In this document: positions 26,223-34,927 of the stretch, one piece after another
Numbering within the stretch: position 1 is the stretch's first letter
How the letters are laid out: the number at the start of each line of letters is the position of its first letter
NCBI GenBank assembly: GCA_947500825.1
Contig: CANMTR010000015.1
Span: 1 to 53,004 of the forward strand
Length of the DNA stretch: 53,004 nt
Direction of reading: 5' to 3'
Source of the DNA: an uncultured Paracoccaceae bacterium
GTDB taxonomy: Bacteria; Pseudomonadota; Alphaproteobacteria; Rhodobacterales; Rhodobacteraceae
Notes under the pieces: generated by a model
What the model was told of the DNA's origin: nothing
Databases searched by the model: none
The model's input: only the letters and a program-made list of their open reading frames with translations
Program-made: the position numbers and the translations under genes

Positions 26223-27893
26223 ATGGGCACGATCCGGCTGACCGCCGCGCAGGCGATGGTGAGGTATCTCTCGCGCCAGATGACCGAGGAGGGCGCCCCG
26301 TTCCTCGCCGGCATGTGGGCGATCTTCGGCCACGGCAACGTGGCGGGCATGGGCGAGGCGCTCCACGCCGAGCGCGACGCCTTCCAGACCTGACGCGGCC
26401 GCAACGAGCAGACGATGTGCCATGCCGCCATCGCCTACGCCAAGCAGTCGCGCCGCCGCCGGGCCATGGCGGTGACCTCCTCCATCGGGCCGGGCGCCAC
26501 CAACATGGTCACCGCCGCGGCCTTGGCCCACGTCAACCGCCTGCCGCTCCTGATGGTGCCCGGCGACGTCTTCGCCCGCCGCGGCCCCGATCCGGTGCTC
26601 CAGCAGATCGAGGACTGGGGCGGCGGCACCGTCTCGGCCAACGACGCCTTCCGGCCCGTGACGCGCTACTTCGATCGCATCACCCGGCCCGAGCAGCTCC
26701 TGACGGCCCTGCCGCGCGCCTTTCGCACCATGACCGACCCGGCCGAGTGCGGCCCCGTCTGCCTGTCCTTCTGCCAGGACGTCCAGGCCGAGGCGTGGGA
26801 CTTCCCCGAGAGCTTCCTCGAGCCGCGCATCTGGCGCATCCGCCGCCCCCTTCCCGACCCCGTGGAGCTCGACCGCGTCGCGGAGATGGTGCGCGCCGCC
26901 GCGCGTCCCGTCATCGTGGCGGGCGGCGGCGTCCACTACGCGGGCGCCGCGGACGCGCTCGCCGCCTTCGCCGCGCGCCATGCCATCCCCGTGGTCGAGA
27001 GCCAGGCGGGCAAGTCGGCGCTGCCCTGGGACCATCCGTTCAACTTCGGCCCCGTGGGCGTCACCGGCGCCTCCTCGGCCAATGCGCTCTGCGCCGAGGC
27101 CGAGTTGGTGCTGGGCGTGGGCACGCGCTTCCCGGGCTTCACCACCGGCTCGCACGACCTGTTCCGCAACCCGGCGGGGCGGCTCGTGTCGCTCAACGTG
27201 GCCGCCTACGATGCCATGAAGCATGGCGCCGAGCCCCTGACCTGCGACGCCCTGGCCGGGCTCGAGGCCCTCTCCGAGCGGCTGGGCGCCCACCGCGCCG
27301 CGGCCCCCGACCCGGCGCCGAAGGCCGCGTGGTTCGCCGCCGTCGATCCGCTGACCGCCGCGCCGTCCGACGGCAACGCCCTGCCCACCGACCAGCAGGT
27401 GATCGGCGCGGTCCAGCGCGCCGGCGGCCCCGACACGGTGGTCATGTGCGCCGCCGGCACCATACCCGGCGAGCTGCACACATTGTGGAAGGCCCCGCGC
27501 CCGGGCGCCTACCACATGGAATACGGCTATTCCTGCATGGGCTACGAGATCGCCGGCGCGCTGGGCATCAAGATGGCCGAGCCGGACCGCGACGTGGTCT
27601 GCATGGTGGGCGACGGCTCGTACATGATGGCCAATTCCGATCTCGCCACCGCCGCCTCCATGGGCGCGGCGGCCGTCCACGTGAGCACCATCGCCGAGCT
27701 GGAAGAGGCGCTGGCGCGCGCCCGCGAGGCCACCGCGCCCTTCGTGGTGGTGATCGACACCGATCCCTATCCCCCCACCCCCGACGGCGGCCACTGGTGG
27801 GACGTGGCCGTGCCCGAGACCTCCGCGCGCGCCGAGGTCCGCGAGGCCCGCGCGGCCTACGAGAGCCGGCTGCGCCGGCGCGCCCTGACCTGA
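26223..27893 (+). pseudogene. iolD: 3D-trihydroxycyclohexane-1,2-dione hydrolase, nonsense codon and deletion
   Basis: A ThDP-dependent enzyme of the inositol pathway, normally about 610 residues. [20 protein letters not shown] to ERDAFQT is followed by TGA at 26391-26393 where the family has Tyr; the frame then goes on ([16 protein letters not shown]) to 27893. Middle and late domains are well preserved ([40 protein letters not shown]). The ThDP motif starts [20 protein letters not shown], but at about 27655 it jumps to [19 protein letters not shown]. That drops about 55 residues, including the asparagine that completes the motif. Both lesions would abolish activity. Confidence 0.87.
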
Positions 27894-27922
27894 CCCGCCC
27901 CCCGAAAGGAGCCCCCGCCGTC

Positions 27923-28825
27923 ATGATCCGCTTCGGCACCAACCCCATCGCCTGGTCCAACGACGACGACCAGTCCCTCGGCGCCCACATCCCGCTCGAG
28001 CGGTGCCTGTCCGAGGCCGCCGAGATCGGCTTCGACGGGATCGAGAACGGCCACAAGTTCCCCTGGGAGCCGTCCGATCTCGCCGCCGTGCTGGAGCCCC
28101 ACGGCCTGCGCTTCGTGTCCGCGTGGTACTCGATGAACCTCCTCGTTCACGACGCCGAGACCGAGATCGCCCTGATCCAGCCCCATCTCGACCGGCTCGG
28201 GGCCATGGGCTGCACGGTCTGCATCGCCTGCGAGACCTCCAACGCGATCCACGGCAACGACCACGCGCCCCTCTCCGCCTCGCGCCGGCTCGAGCGCGAC
28301 GAGTGGGCGCGGTTCGGCGAGCGGGTCGAGGCCGTCGCGCGCCACTGCGAGGGCCAAGGGCTGACGCTCGTCTACCACCACCACATGGGCACCGTGGTCG
28401 AGACGCCCGCCGAGATCGACCGCTTCACGGCCCATACCGGCCCGGCCACGAAGCTCTTGTTCGACGCGGGCCACTTCTATTTCGGCGGCGGCGGCGTCGA
28501 TCCCGCCCCCTACCTCGCGAAATACGCCGGCCGCGTCGCCCATTTCCACGCCAAGAACGTCCGCCCCGAGGTGATGGCCGAGGTCCGCAGGCAGGACCTC
28601 TCCTTCCTCGAAGGGGTGCGGCGCGGCGTCTTCACCGTGCCCGGCGACACGGAGGGCGACGTGGCGTTCGGCCCCTGCCTCGATGTCCTCGCGGGCGCGG
28701 GCTACGACGGCTGGGTGGTGATCGAGGCCGAGCAGGACCCCGGCGCCCGCGACCCGCTCGAATACCAGTCCCTCGGCCTCCGGACGCTGAAGGACCTCGC
28801 CGGCCGCACCGCCGCGGCCGCCTGA
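27923..28825 (+). CDS. iolE: myo-inosose-2 dehydratase
   Basis: A 300-residue TIM-barrel of the AP-endonuclease 2/xylose-isomerase-like family, full length. IolE features are [15 protein letters not shown] at the start, [49 protein letters not shown] and [14 protein letters not shown], with the His/Glu/Asp metal ligands in place. It would dehydrate 2-keto-myo-inositol (scyllo-inosose) to the dione used by IolD. AAAGGAG lies about 15 bases before the ATG. It stands intact between two broken genes, so it may be retained for another role or simply not yet hit. Confidence 0.92.
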   Translation: MIRFGTNPIAWSNDDDQSLGAHIPLERCLSEAAEIGFDGIENGHKFPWEPSDLAAVLEPHGLRFVSAWYSMNLLVHDAETEIALIQPHLDRLGAMGCTVCIACETSNAIHGNDHAPLSASRRLERDEWARFGERVEAVARHCEGQGLTLVYHHHMGTVVETPAEIDRFTAHTGPATKLLFDAGHFYFGGGGVDPAPYLAKYAGRVAHFHAKNVRPEVMAEVRRQDLSFLEGVRRGVFTVPGDTEGDVAFGPCLDVLAGAGYDGWVVIEAEQDPGARDPLEYQSLGLRTLKDLAGRTAAAA

Positions 28826-28857
28826 TCCCGCGCCACGCCCCACGGAAAGGACCCGCC

Positions 28858-29099
28858 ATGCCAGACCTGCTGCGCAAGCCCTTCGGCCCCCACGGCGAGA
28901 TGCACCGGATCACGCCCGCCTCCGCCGGCTGGCGCTACGTGGGCTTCTCCCTCCACCGCCTCCGCGCGGGCGAGACGGCCACGGACGCCCCCCCGGGGGC
29001 GCGAGACGATCCTCGTGATGGTCGAGGGCCGCGCCGCGCCGCAATTGGCGCTTCGTCCCCGACCCGGCCGTGGAATGGATCATGGAGCGGGATGCCTGA
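28858..29099 (+). pseudogene. iolB: 5-deoxy-glucuronate isomerase remnant
   Basis: The start MPDLLRKPFGPHGEMHRIT and SAGWRYVGFSLHRLRAGETA is an IolB N-terminus behind AAAGGA. A frameshift in a C/G run near 28998 moves ETILVMVEGRA into another frame. At about 29035 the sequence jumps to the last residues of IolB, NWRFVPDPAVEWIMERDA and a TGA. About 190 of 270 residues, the whole double cupin with its metal site, are missing. The TGA is the first base set of a 26-bp tandem repeat. Confidence 0.85.
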
Positions 29100-29186
29100 C
29101 CGCGCGCCGCGAGCGCGACGCCTGACCGCGCGCCGCGAGCGCGACGCCCGACAGCCCGCCGTGAGCGTGACGCCCGACAGCCCGCC
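29097..29186 (+). repeat. 26-bp tandem repeat starting at the iolB stop codon
   Basis: Units at 29097-29122 and 29123-29148 are identical; a third at 29149-29174 is diverged and a fourth is partial. Units one and two begin with TGACC and contain the hairpin arms CGCGC-N7-GCGCG. The first TGA is the iolB stop. Confidence 0.85.
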
Positions 29187-29233
29187 CCGGCGGCCCGCGA
29201 CGGGCGCGCCGGGGCGGGGAAGGGGGGTGCCCC

Positions 29234-31312
29234 TCAGCCGCCGATGCGGCCGCCGCCCTGGCGGGTGATCGCCACCACCGACGGGCGCACCGGCATCGCC
29301 TCGTCGAAGTCGGGCCAGCGGGTGGAGAGGTCCTCGTAGTAGGACGGGCGCCCGAACTCCTCCCAGTCCTCGCCGCCGTCTCCGGGGTGCTGGACGGCCA
29401 CGAAGAAGGTGGCGAGGTCGGGCGTGGGGCAGGGGCCGCACATCTCGGCGCCGATGGGCACGCGGTAGAACAGCTTCGAGGTGCCCCGCGCCGCCCCTTC
29501 GGTGTCCATGGCCCACAGCCCGTCGGTGCGCCCCGTGGCGGCGGGCGAGTTGCCGTCGGTGGACACCCACAGCCGCCCGTCGCTGTCCACGGCGCAGTTG
29601 TCGGGCATCCCGAACCAGCCGTCCGCGCTCGTCTCGGTGGAAAAGGTGGCGCCCACCTCGGCCACCGACGGGTCGCCGCACTGCACCAGGATCTCCCAGG
29701 TGCCGGTCGTGGCGGCGAAGTCGCCCCCGTCCTCGGCGATCTCCACGATATGGCCGAAGGCGTTGTCGATGCGGGGATTGGCAGCGTTGGCCTGCGCGCG
29801 GTCCGTGTTGTTGGTCAGCATGACATAGACGCGCCCGTTCGCCCCGTTGGGCTCGATGTCCTCGGGCCGGTCCATGGGCGTCGCGCCCATGAAGTCGGCG
29901 GCGCGGCGCGTCTCGATCAGCACGTCGGCCTGGCTGTCGAAGCCGTTCTCGGCCGTCAGCGGCCCCTCCCCGTGGACGAGGGGCAGCCACGCGACGTTCC
30001 CGTCGGCGTCGAACCGCGCCACGTAGAGGGTGCCCGCGTCCAGCAGGTCCATGTTCGCGTCCCGGTTCTCGGGGTCGAAGGTGCCCTCGGTCACGAACTT
30101 GTAGACATAGTCGAACCGCTCGTCGTCGCCGAGATAGAACACCACCCGCCCGTCTGGGGCGACGATGCTCTCGGCGCCCTCGTGCTTGAAGCGCCCCAGG
30201 GCGGTGCGCTTGCGGGGCGTGGAGGCGGGGTCGTTCACGTCTACCTCCACCACCCAGCCGAAGCGGTTGGGCTCGTTGGGCTCCTTGGCGAGATCGAACC
30301 GGTCGTGGAACCGCCCCCACTCGTAGCTGCCCCCCGGCACGCCGTAGCGTTCGTAGTTGGCCGTCTCCGCGTGCCCCTCGGGCAGCGTGCCCATGAAGTA
30401 GCCGTGGAAGTTCTCCTCGGCCATCACGTAGGTGCCCCAGGGCGTTACGCCGCCCGCGCAGTTGTTGATCGTGCCCAGGACCTCGCGCCCGGTGGGGTCC
30501 GCCGCGGTCTGCATCCGCGCGTGTCCGGCGGCGGGACCGGTCACCTCCATCGGCGTCTTCGCGGTGATGCGGCGGTTGCGCGCGCCATCCAGCACCGGCG
30601 TCCAGCGTCCGTCCTCGCGGCGGATCTCGATGACGGTGCCGCCATGGGCGGCCATCTCCACGCCCGCGCGGGCCGCGTCGGCGGGGGCCACGACGACCTC
30701 GGGCTCGGCCGGCTCGGCGGGGGCCAGCTCCGCCTCGGTCGCGGTCTCCTCGCCCGCCTCGGCGGTCTCCTCGTCCGGGGCGACGCCCGGGTCGGCGGCC
30801 TGCGTCACGGTGACGATGCCGGGAAACATCAGGTGCTCGTTGGTGTATTCGTGGTTGACCACCAGCATCCCGTGGGTCGACGACCCCTCGATGGGCACGA
30901 AGCCGACGAAGTCGTTGTTGTAGCCGAACTGACGCTCCTGCGCCGCCTCGCTCTGGTTCAGGGGGTCGAAGGCGGGCGCGTCGGCGAAGACCGGGTCGCC
31001 CCAGCGCAGCAGAACCTGGGCGTCGTAGCCCTCCGCGACATGGTGATCGGCGTCCACCCCGGCGGCCACTTCGGCGAAGTCGAACGCCGATCCGCCCGTC
31101 TGCGCGGCCGCGCCGCGCGCCGCCAGCATCGCCGCCGGGCTGACCGTGGCCGAGATCGCGGTCGCGGCCATGGACCCTTTCAGGAACCCCCGGCGCGAGA
31201 ACCGCGCGGCGATGATCTCGCCCATGGTCGGAGTTTCGGTGGGGTTCAGGCCCGGCCCGTCGGCCGCCTCGAGCTGGCTGGTGCGGAAAATCTGGCTCGT
31301 CTGCTCGGTCAT
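29234..31312 (-). CDS. phoX: PhoX-family Tat-exported phosphatase (DUF839)
   Basis: A 692-residue protein of the PhoX/DUF839 family. The twin-arginine signal SRRGFLKGS has RR at 40-41, followed by a hydrophobic stretch and a cut near GAAAQ. Family blocks include GMLVVNHEYTNEHLMFPG, NNCAGGVTPWGTYVMAEEN, GRFKHEGAESIVAPDGR, YLGDDERFDYVYKF, ETRRAADFMGATPMDRPEDI and MPDNCAVDSDGRLW, which carry the Ca/Fe ligands of PhoX. It would hydrolyse phosphate esters in the periplasm. A Glu/Ala/Pro-rich insert of about 45 residues (after TVTQAADPG) interrupts a region that is compact in relatives. ATG 31312 has AGGA seven bases upstream. No Pho box was identified. Confidence 0.9.
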   Translation of the reverse strand: MTEQTSQIFRTSQLEAADGPGLNPTETPTMGEIIAARFSRRGFLKGSMAATAISATVSPAAMLAARGAAAQTGGSAFDFAEVAAGVDADHHVAEGYDAQVLLRWGDPVFADAPAFDPLNQSEAAQERQFGYNNDFVGFVPIEGSSTHGMLVVNHEYTNEHLMFPGIVTVTQAADPGVAPDEETAEAGEETATEAELAPAEPAEPEVVVAPADAARAGVEMAAHGGTVIEIRREDGRWTPVLDGARNRRITAKTPMEVTGPAAGHARMQTAADPTGREVLGTINNCAGGVTPWGTYVMAEENFHGYFMGTLPEGHAETANYERYGVPGGSYEWGRFHDRFDLAKEPNEPNRFGWVVEVDVNDPASTPRKRTALGRFKHEGAESIVAPDGRVVFYLGDDERFDYVYKFVTEGTFDPENRDANMDLLDAGTLYVARFDADGNVAWLPLVHGEGPLTAENGFDSQADVLIETRRAADFMGATPMDRPEDIEPNGANGRVYVMLTNNTDRAQANAANPRIDNAFGHIVEIAEDGGDFAATTGTWEILVQCGDPSVAEVGATFSTETSADGWFGMPDNCAVDSDGRLWVSTDGNSPAATGRTDGLWAMDTEGAARGTSKLFYRVPIGAEMCGPCPTPDLATFFVAVQHPGDGGEDWEEFGRPSYYEDLSTRWPDFDEAMPVRPSVVAITRQGGGRIGG

Positions 31313-31400
31313 CGCCACGTCCTGTCTCTTGTCACGGATGGGCACCGCCCCGGCCCTACGCAGGGGCATGCGCGGCGACACGCTAACGCGGCCGCGTGAC

Positions 31401-31458
31401 GCCCCGATGACGGTACCGGGGCGACGGCCGCCCCGATGACGGTACCGGGGCGACGGCC
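31401..31458. repeat. 29-bp tandem duplication upstream of phoX
   Basis: Two exact copies (31401-31429 and 31430-31458). Each has arms GCCCCG and CGGGGC 10 bases apart and an internal GGTACC palindrome. It lies between the phoX start and the 3' end of the alpha/beta hydrolase gene, about 100 bases past the hydrolase stop on that gene's strand. Confidence 0.85.
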
Positions 31459-31562
31459 GCTGTCAGCCCCTTGGTTCGCCCTGGAGCGTAGCCGGGCAGG
31501 TGCGCGCCCGGGCCCCCGCCTTGTCGCGGAACCGCCGCGGCGCGCTCGCGTCCCGGTCTCCG

Positions 31563-32504
31563 CTAGGTAGACGGCGCGCGCCCCGCGCCGGTTCCGTGCC
31601 GCGCCTCCGGGCGCACCGCCGGGCCGAGCGCGCCCTCCCGGCCGAGGAACGCGCCCACCGCCGCCGCGATCCGCTCGGCCGCCTCCGGCTCCAGGTGGAA
31701 ATGGTGATCGCCGGGGATCTCCATCCGCGCGTAGCGGGCGACCCGCTCCTCGGCCATCTCCACCAGCCCGGCGATGGCGGGGCGCGCCCGCCCGATCCCG
31801 GCATCGGCCCAGACGTTCAGAACCGGGCAGCGCAGGGCGTCCAGCACCGCGGCGAGCTGCGCCCGGCCGAGCTTCACCGCCGAGCTTGAGAAGAGCCTCG
31901 GATCGCCCCGCAGGCGCGCGCCCCCGGGCCCGTCCTCCAGGGCGCGGGGCGCCAGCGCCTCCGCCACCGCGCGGGAATTGCCCCGCGCGACGCGCCGCGC
32001 CACATAGGCCTCGCGCGAGGCGAAGACCCGCCCCGTGCGCGCGCCCTCCCGCGCGCGGCGCTCCGCGACGAAGGCGGCGAGCGTGGCGACCACCTCCGCC
32101 TCGTCCACCGGCTCGGGCACCAGCGCCTCCAGCGCCACGAGGGCGCGCACCCGCGCGGGCTGCGCGGCGGCGAACAGGGTGGCGATGTTGGCCCCCCGCG
32201 AATGGCCCAGGAGCACGCAGTCGGCCCAGCCCAGCCGGTCGAGGAGCCCCGCGATCTGGGGTAGGTCGTCCCAGATGTTGTAGCTCGCATGGGCCGCCCG
32301 GTGCCTGCTCAGGCCCTGCCCCGACAGGTCGGGCGCCACCACCCGGCAGCCGTCGAGCCGCGGCGCCAGCTCGGCGAAGCTGCCGGCGTGGTCCATCCAG
32401 CCATGGAGGGCCAGCACCGGCACGCCGGCCTGCGGCCCCCAGGCCAGCCCGGCGAGCCGCAGCCCGTCCACATCCCACTCCAACGCGTCCACGGTTGCGG
32501 CCAT
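31563..32504 (-). CDS. Alpha/beta hydrolase
   Basis: A 313-residue soluble hydrolase. LALHGWMDHAGSF supplies the oxyanion HG motif, DLSGQGLSRH precedes the nucleophile elbow GHSRG (S102), and the acid and histidine are probably in NVWADAGIG and IPGDHHFHLE. The fold matches epoxide-hydrolase/esterase-type enzymes; the family resembles serine hydrolase-like proteins, substrate unknown. ATG 32504 is preceded by GAGGGGG. It is a single gene, divergent from the CBS-domain gene. Confidence 0.85.
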   Translation of the reverse strand: MAATVDALEWDVDGLRLAGLAWGPQAGVPVLALHGWMDHAGSFAELAPRLDGCRVVAPDLSGQGLSRHRAAHASYNIWDDLPQIAGLLDRLGWADCVLLGHSRGANIATLFAAAQPARVRALVALEALVPEPVDEAEVVATLAAFVAERRAREGARTGRVFASREAYVARRVARGNSRAVAEALAPRALEDGPGGARLRGDPRLFSSSAVKLGRAQLAAVLDALRCPVLNVWADAGIGRARPAIAGLVEMAEERVARYARMEIPGDHHFHLEPEAAERIAAAVGAFLGREGALGPAVRPEARHGTGAGRAPST

Positions 32505-32627
32505 GCCCGTCCCCCTCGCTCCGTCCGAGCCTAGCGTAACTTGGCCGCAGAGGCGATTCGCCGCCTTTGCCTTCACCCGTCGCGCCCTACGCCTTTGATG
32601 CATGCTGAACCCAAAGGGAGACCGCCC

Positions 32628-33173
32628 ATGGCCACGTCGACAAACAACACCGGAATGAAGCTCCGTGACCGCCCCGAGTTCTCCAACAAGCCTCCCGTTC
32701 TGACCTTCACCGCCGATACCAAGGTCAAGACGGCCGTCGCCGCCATGTCGGAGAAGAATTACGGCGCCGTGGTGGTCGTGGACGGGGACGACAAGGTGAT
32801 CGGCATCTTCACCGAACGCGATCTGATGAAGAAGCTCGTCGACAAGGGGCTCGACGCCGAGGCAACCCCGCTGTCGCAGGTCATGACGACCGAGCTGCGC
32901 ATGGCCAGGGAGACCGACGACGTGATCGACTGGCTCCGGATCATGTCCAACGAGCGGTTCCGCCGCCTGCCAGTTGTCGATTCCGAGGGCCGCATCAAGG
33001 CGATCTTCACCCAGGGCGACTTCGTCTCCTATACTTGGCCAGACCTCATGTACCAGGCCAGCTACCTCGCCCGGGCCACCATCGGGCGCAACTTCCCCGG
33101 CATCCTCGTGATCGGGGGCATCCTGCTCTATTCGCTGCTGATGGTCGTCGTGGCGGGCCTGATCGTGGGCTGA
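32628..33173 (+). CDS. Two-CBS-domain protein with C-terminal membrane helix
   Basis: A 181-residue protein. Two CBS motifs occupy about 20-75 (VKTAVAAMSEKNYGAVVVVD, VIGIFTERDLMKKL) and 82-135 (VMTTELRMARETDDVIDWLR, RRLPVVDSEGRIKAIFTQGD). A membrane helix (ILVIGGILLYSLLMVVVAGL) follows at the C-terminus. CBS pairs bind adenosyl nucleotides and regulate partner proteins; here the partner would be at the membrane and is unknown. ATG 32628 lies behind AAAGGGAG. The membrane tail is not typical of small CBS proteins. Confidence 0.85.
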   Translation: MATSTNNTGMKLRDRPEFSNKPPVLTFTADTKVKTAVAAMSEKNYGAVVVVDGDDKVIGIFTERDLMKKLVDKGLDAEATPLSQVMTTELRMARETDDVIDWLRIMSNERFRRLPVVDSEGRIKAIFTQGDFVSYTWPDLMYQASYLARATIGRNFPGILVIGGILLYSLLMVVVAGLIVG

Positions 33174-33301
33174 CGGCGCGGGCCGGGGTATTTGGGAAAG
33201 GGTGAGGGGGCAGGCGGCGCCCCGACCCCCGGGGCGCGCGGGGCGTGGAACGCGCATGGCCCGCGCGTGTTCGCACGGGGCAACGTCACAGGGAGCCCGA
33301 C

Positions 33302-34723
33302 TTGACCGATACCGATCTCGGCACGATGACCGCCACCCAGCTCGCCGAGCTGTTCCGCCGCAAGGACGCCTCGCCGCTCGAGGCCACGCGCGCCGCCCTG
33401 TCGCGGATCGAGCGGTTCAACGACGCGGTCAACGCTTATGTCCACGTGGATACCGAGGGCGCCGAGAAGGCCGCCCACGCCTCCGCCACCCGCTGGGGCA
33501 AGGGCGAGCCCCTGAGCGCCATCGACGGGGTGCCGGTCTCGATGAAGGACCTCACCGAGGTGGCCGGCATGCCCGCGCGGGAGGGGTCGGCCCTGACCTC
33601 GGACGCGGCATGCGACACCGACGCGCCCCCCGCGGCACGCCTGCGCGAGGCAGGGGCGGTGATCCTGGGCAAGACCAACACCCCCGAACACGGCTGGAAG
33701 GGCGTCACCGACAACCGCGTCTTCGGGGCGACCCGTAACCCGTGGAACACCTCCCTGACGCCGGGGGGATCGTCCGGGGGGGCCGCGGCGGCCGCGGCGC
33801 TCAACATGGGCGTACTTCACCAGGGGGGCGATTCGGGCGGCTCGATCCGCATCCCGGCCGCCTTCACCGGCACGTTCGGGTTCAAGCCCACCTTCGGATG
33901 GACCCCCCAGTGGCCGCCCGCCAAGGCGCCCAGCCTGTCCCATATCGGCCCCATCACCCGCACGGTGGAGGACGCGGCGCGGATGCTCGACGTGATCGGG
34001 CGCTACGACCACCGCGACCCCTACGCCACCCGCGGCCAGCCCGAGGATTGGCTCGCGGGCCTGGGCGGGGGCGTCTCGGACCTGCGGATCGCCTTCGCGC
34101 CCACCCTGTTCGGCGCCGAGGTCGACCCCGACGTGGCCGCGCGGGTGGCCGGTGCGGCCCGCGCCTTCGAGGCGCTGGGCGCCGAGGTGGTCGAGATCGC
34201 GCCGGACATCGCCTCCCCGCTCGAGGCCTACCAGCGGATCTGGTTCACCGCCTCCTGCGACCTCTGCGAATCCCTGTCCGAGGAAGATCGCCGCAAGCTC
34301 GACCCGGGCCTCGTGGCCAATGCCCGCCGCGCGGAGGACTGGCGGGCGGTGGACTTCTTCCGCGCCCTGACCGCGCGGGCCGAGCTCACCCAGGCGCTGG
34401 AGGAGTTCAATCAGGAGTATCACCTGCTGCTGACCCCCACCGTGCCGATCCAGCCGTTCGAGGCGAACCACGACGTGCCGCCCGGCTCGGGGCTCACCGA
34501 CTGGACGGAATGGTCGCCCTTCACCTATCCGTTCAACCTCAGCCAGCAGCCCGCCGCGTCGATCCCCTGCGGCTTCACCTCCCGAGGGCTCCCCGTGAGC
34601 GCCCAGATCGCGGGCGGCAAGTTCGACGACGTGCGCGTCCTGCGGGCGGCCCATGCCTTCCTGGAGGCGCACCCGCCTCGCTTCCCGGCGATCCCGGACC
34701 CCTCCGAGAGGGCGGCGGCCTGA
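33302..34723 (+). CDS. Amidase-signature family hydrolase
   Basis: A 473-residue amidase. The Ser-cisSer-Lys triad is visible: K82 in VSMKDLTE, the GGSSGG loop at 155-160, and nucleophile S181 in GGDSGGSIRIPAAF. TNTPEHGWKGVTDN, GATRNPWNTSLTPGGSSGG and HIGPITRTVEDAARMLD are family standards. It would hydrolyse a carboxamide or related bond; GatA is unlikely because gatB/gatC are absent and the C-terminal part differs. TTG at 33302 is chosen as the start because AGGGAG lies six bases upstream; the first ATG is at 33326-33330, and the longer frame from 33245 has no ribosome site. Confidence 0.87.
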   Translation: MTDTDLGTMTATQLAELFRRKDASPLEATRAALSRIERFNDAVNAYVHVDTEGAEKAAHASATRWGKGEPLSAIDGVPVSMKDLTEVAGMPAREGSALTSDAACDTDAPPAARLREAGAVILGKTNTPEHGWKGVTDNRVFGATRNPWNTSLTPGGSSGGAAAAAALNMGVLHQGGDSGGSIRIPAAFTGTFGFKPTFGWTPQWPPAKAPSLSHIGPITRTVEDAARMLDVIGRYDHRDPYATRGQPEDWLAGLGGGVSDLRIAFAPTLFGAEVDPDVAARVAGAARAFEALGAEVVEIAPDIASPLEAYQRIWFTASCDLCESLSEEDRRKLDPGLVANARRAEDWRAVDFFRALTARAELTQALEEFNQEYHLLLTPTVPIQPFEANHDVPPGSGLTDWTEWSPFTYPFNLSQQPAASIPCGFTSRGLPVSAQIAGGKFDDVRVLRAAHAFLEAHPPRFPAIPDPSERAAA

Positions 34724-34927
34724 GAAGGCCCGCGAAGCTCGGGGCAGCGCGCCGATACCTTGCCGGGGGGCCGCCGAACGGCGTGATCCGCCGGCATGCC
34801 GGACCCGCGCCACCCTGTCGGGACGGATGCCCGGCGGGAGCGGGGCCGGGGGAGGGCTTTCGTCCGGCGCGGGACCGGCGGGCGCCCGGCGCCCGTCGGG
34901 CAGTTGCCCGGCGACTTCCCGGCGGGG

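Noticed and set aside
29097-29186. Continuation of iolB coding sequence
   Set aside because: The iolB C-terminus ends at the TGA at 29097-29099; the repeat units add stop codons in this frame.
29234-31312. Alkaline phosphatase PhoA or PhoD
   Set aside because: The sequence blocks and Tat signal fit the DUF839/PhoX fold, and no PhoA serine motif or PhoD metal motif is present.
33302-34723. GatA subunit of the amidotransferase
   Set aside because: No gatB or gatC gene is adjacent and the C-terminal half lacks the expected GatA features; a general amidase call is safer.
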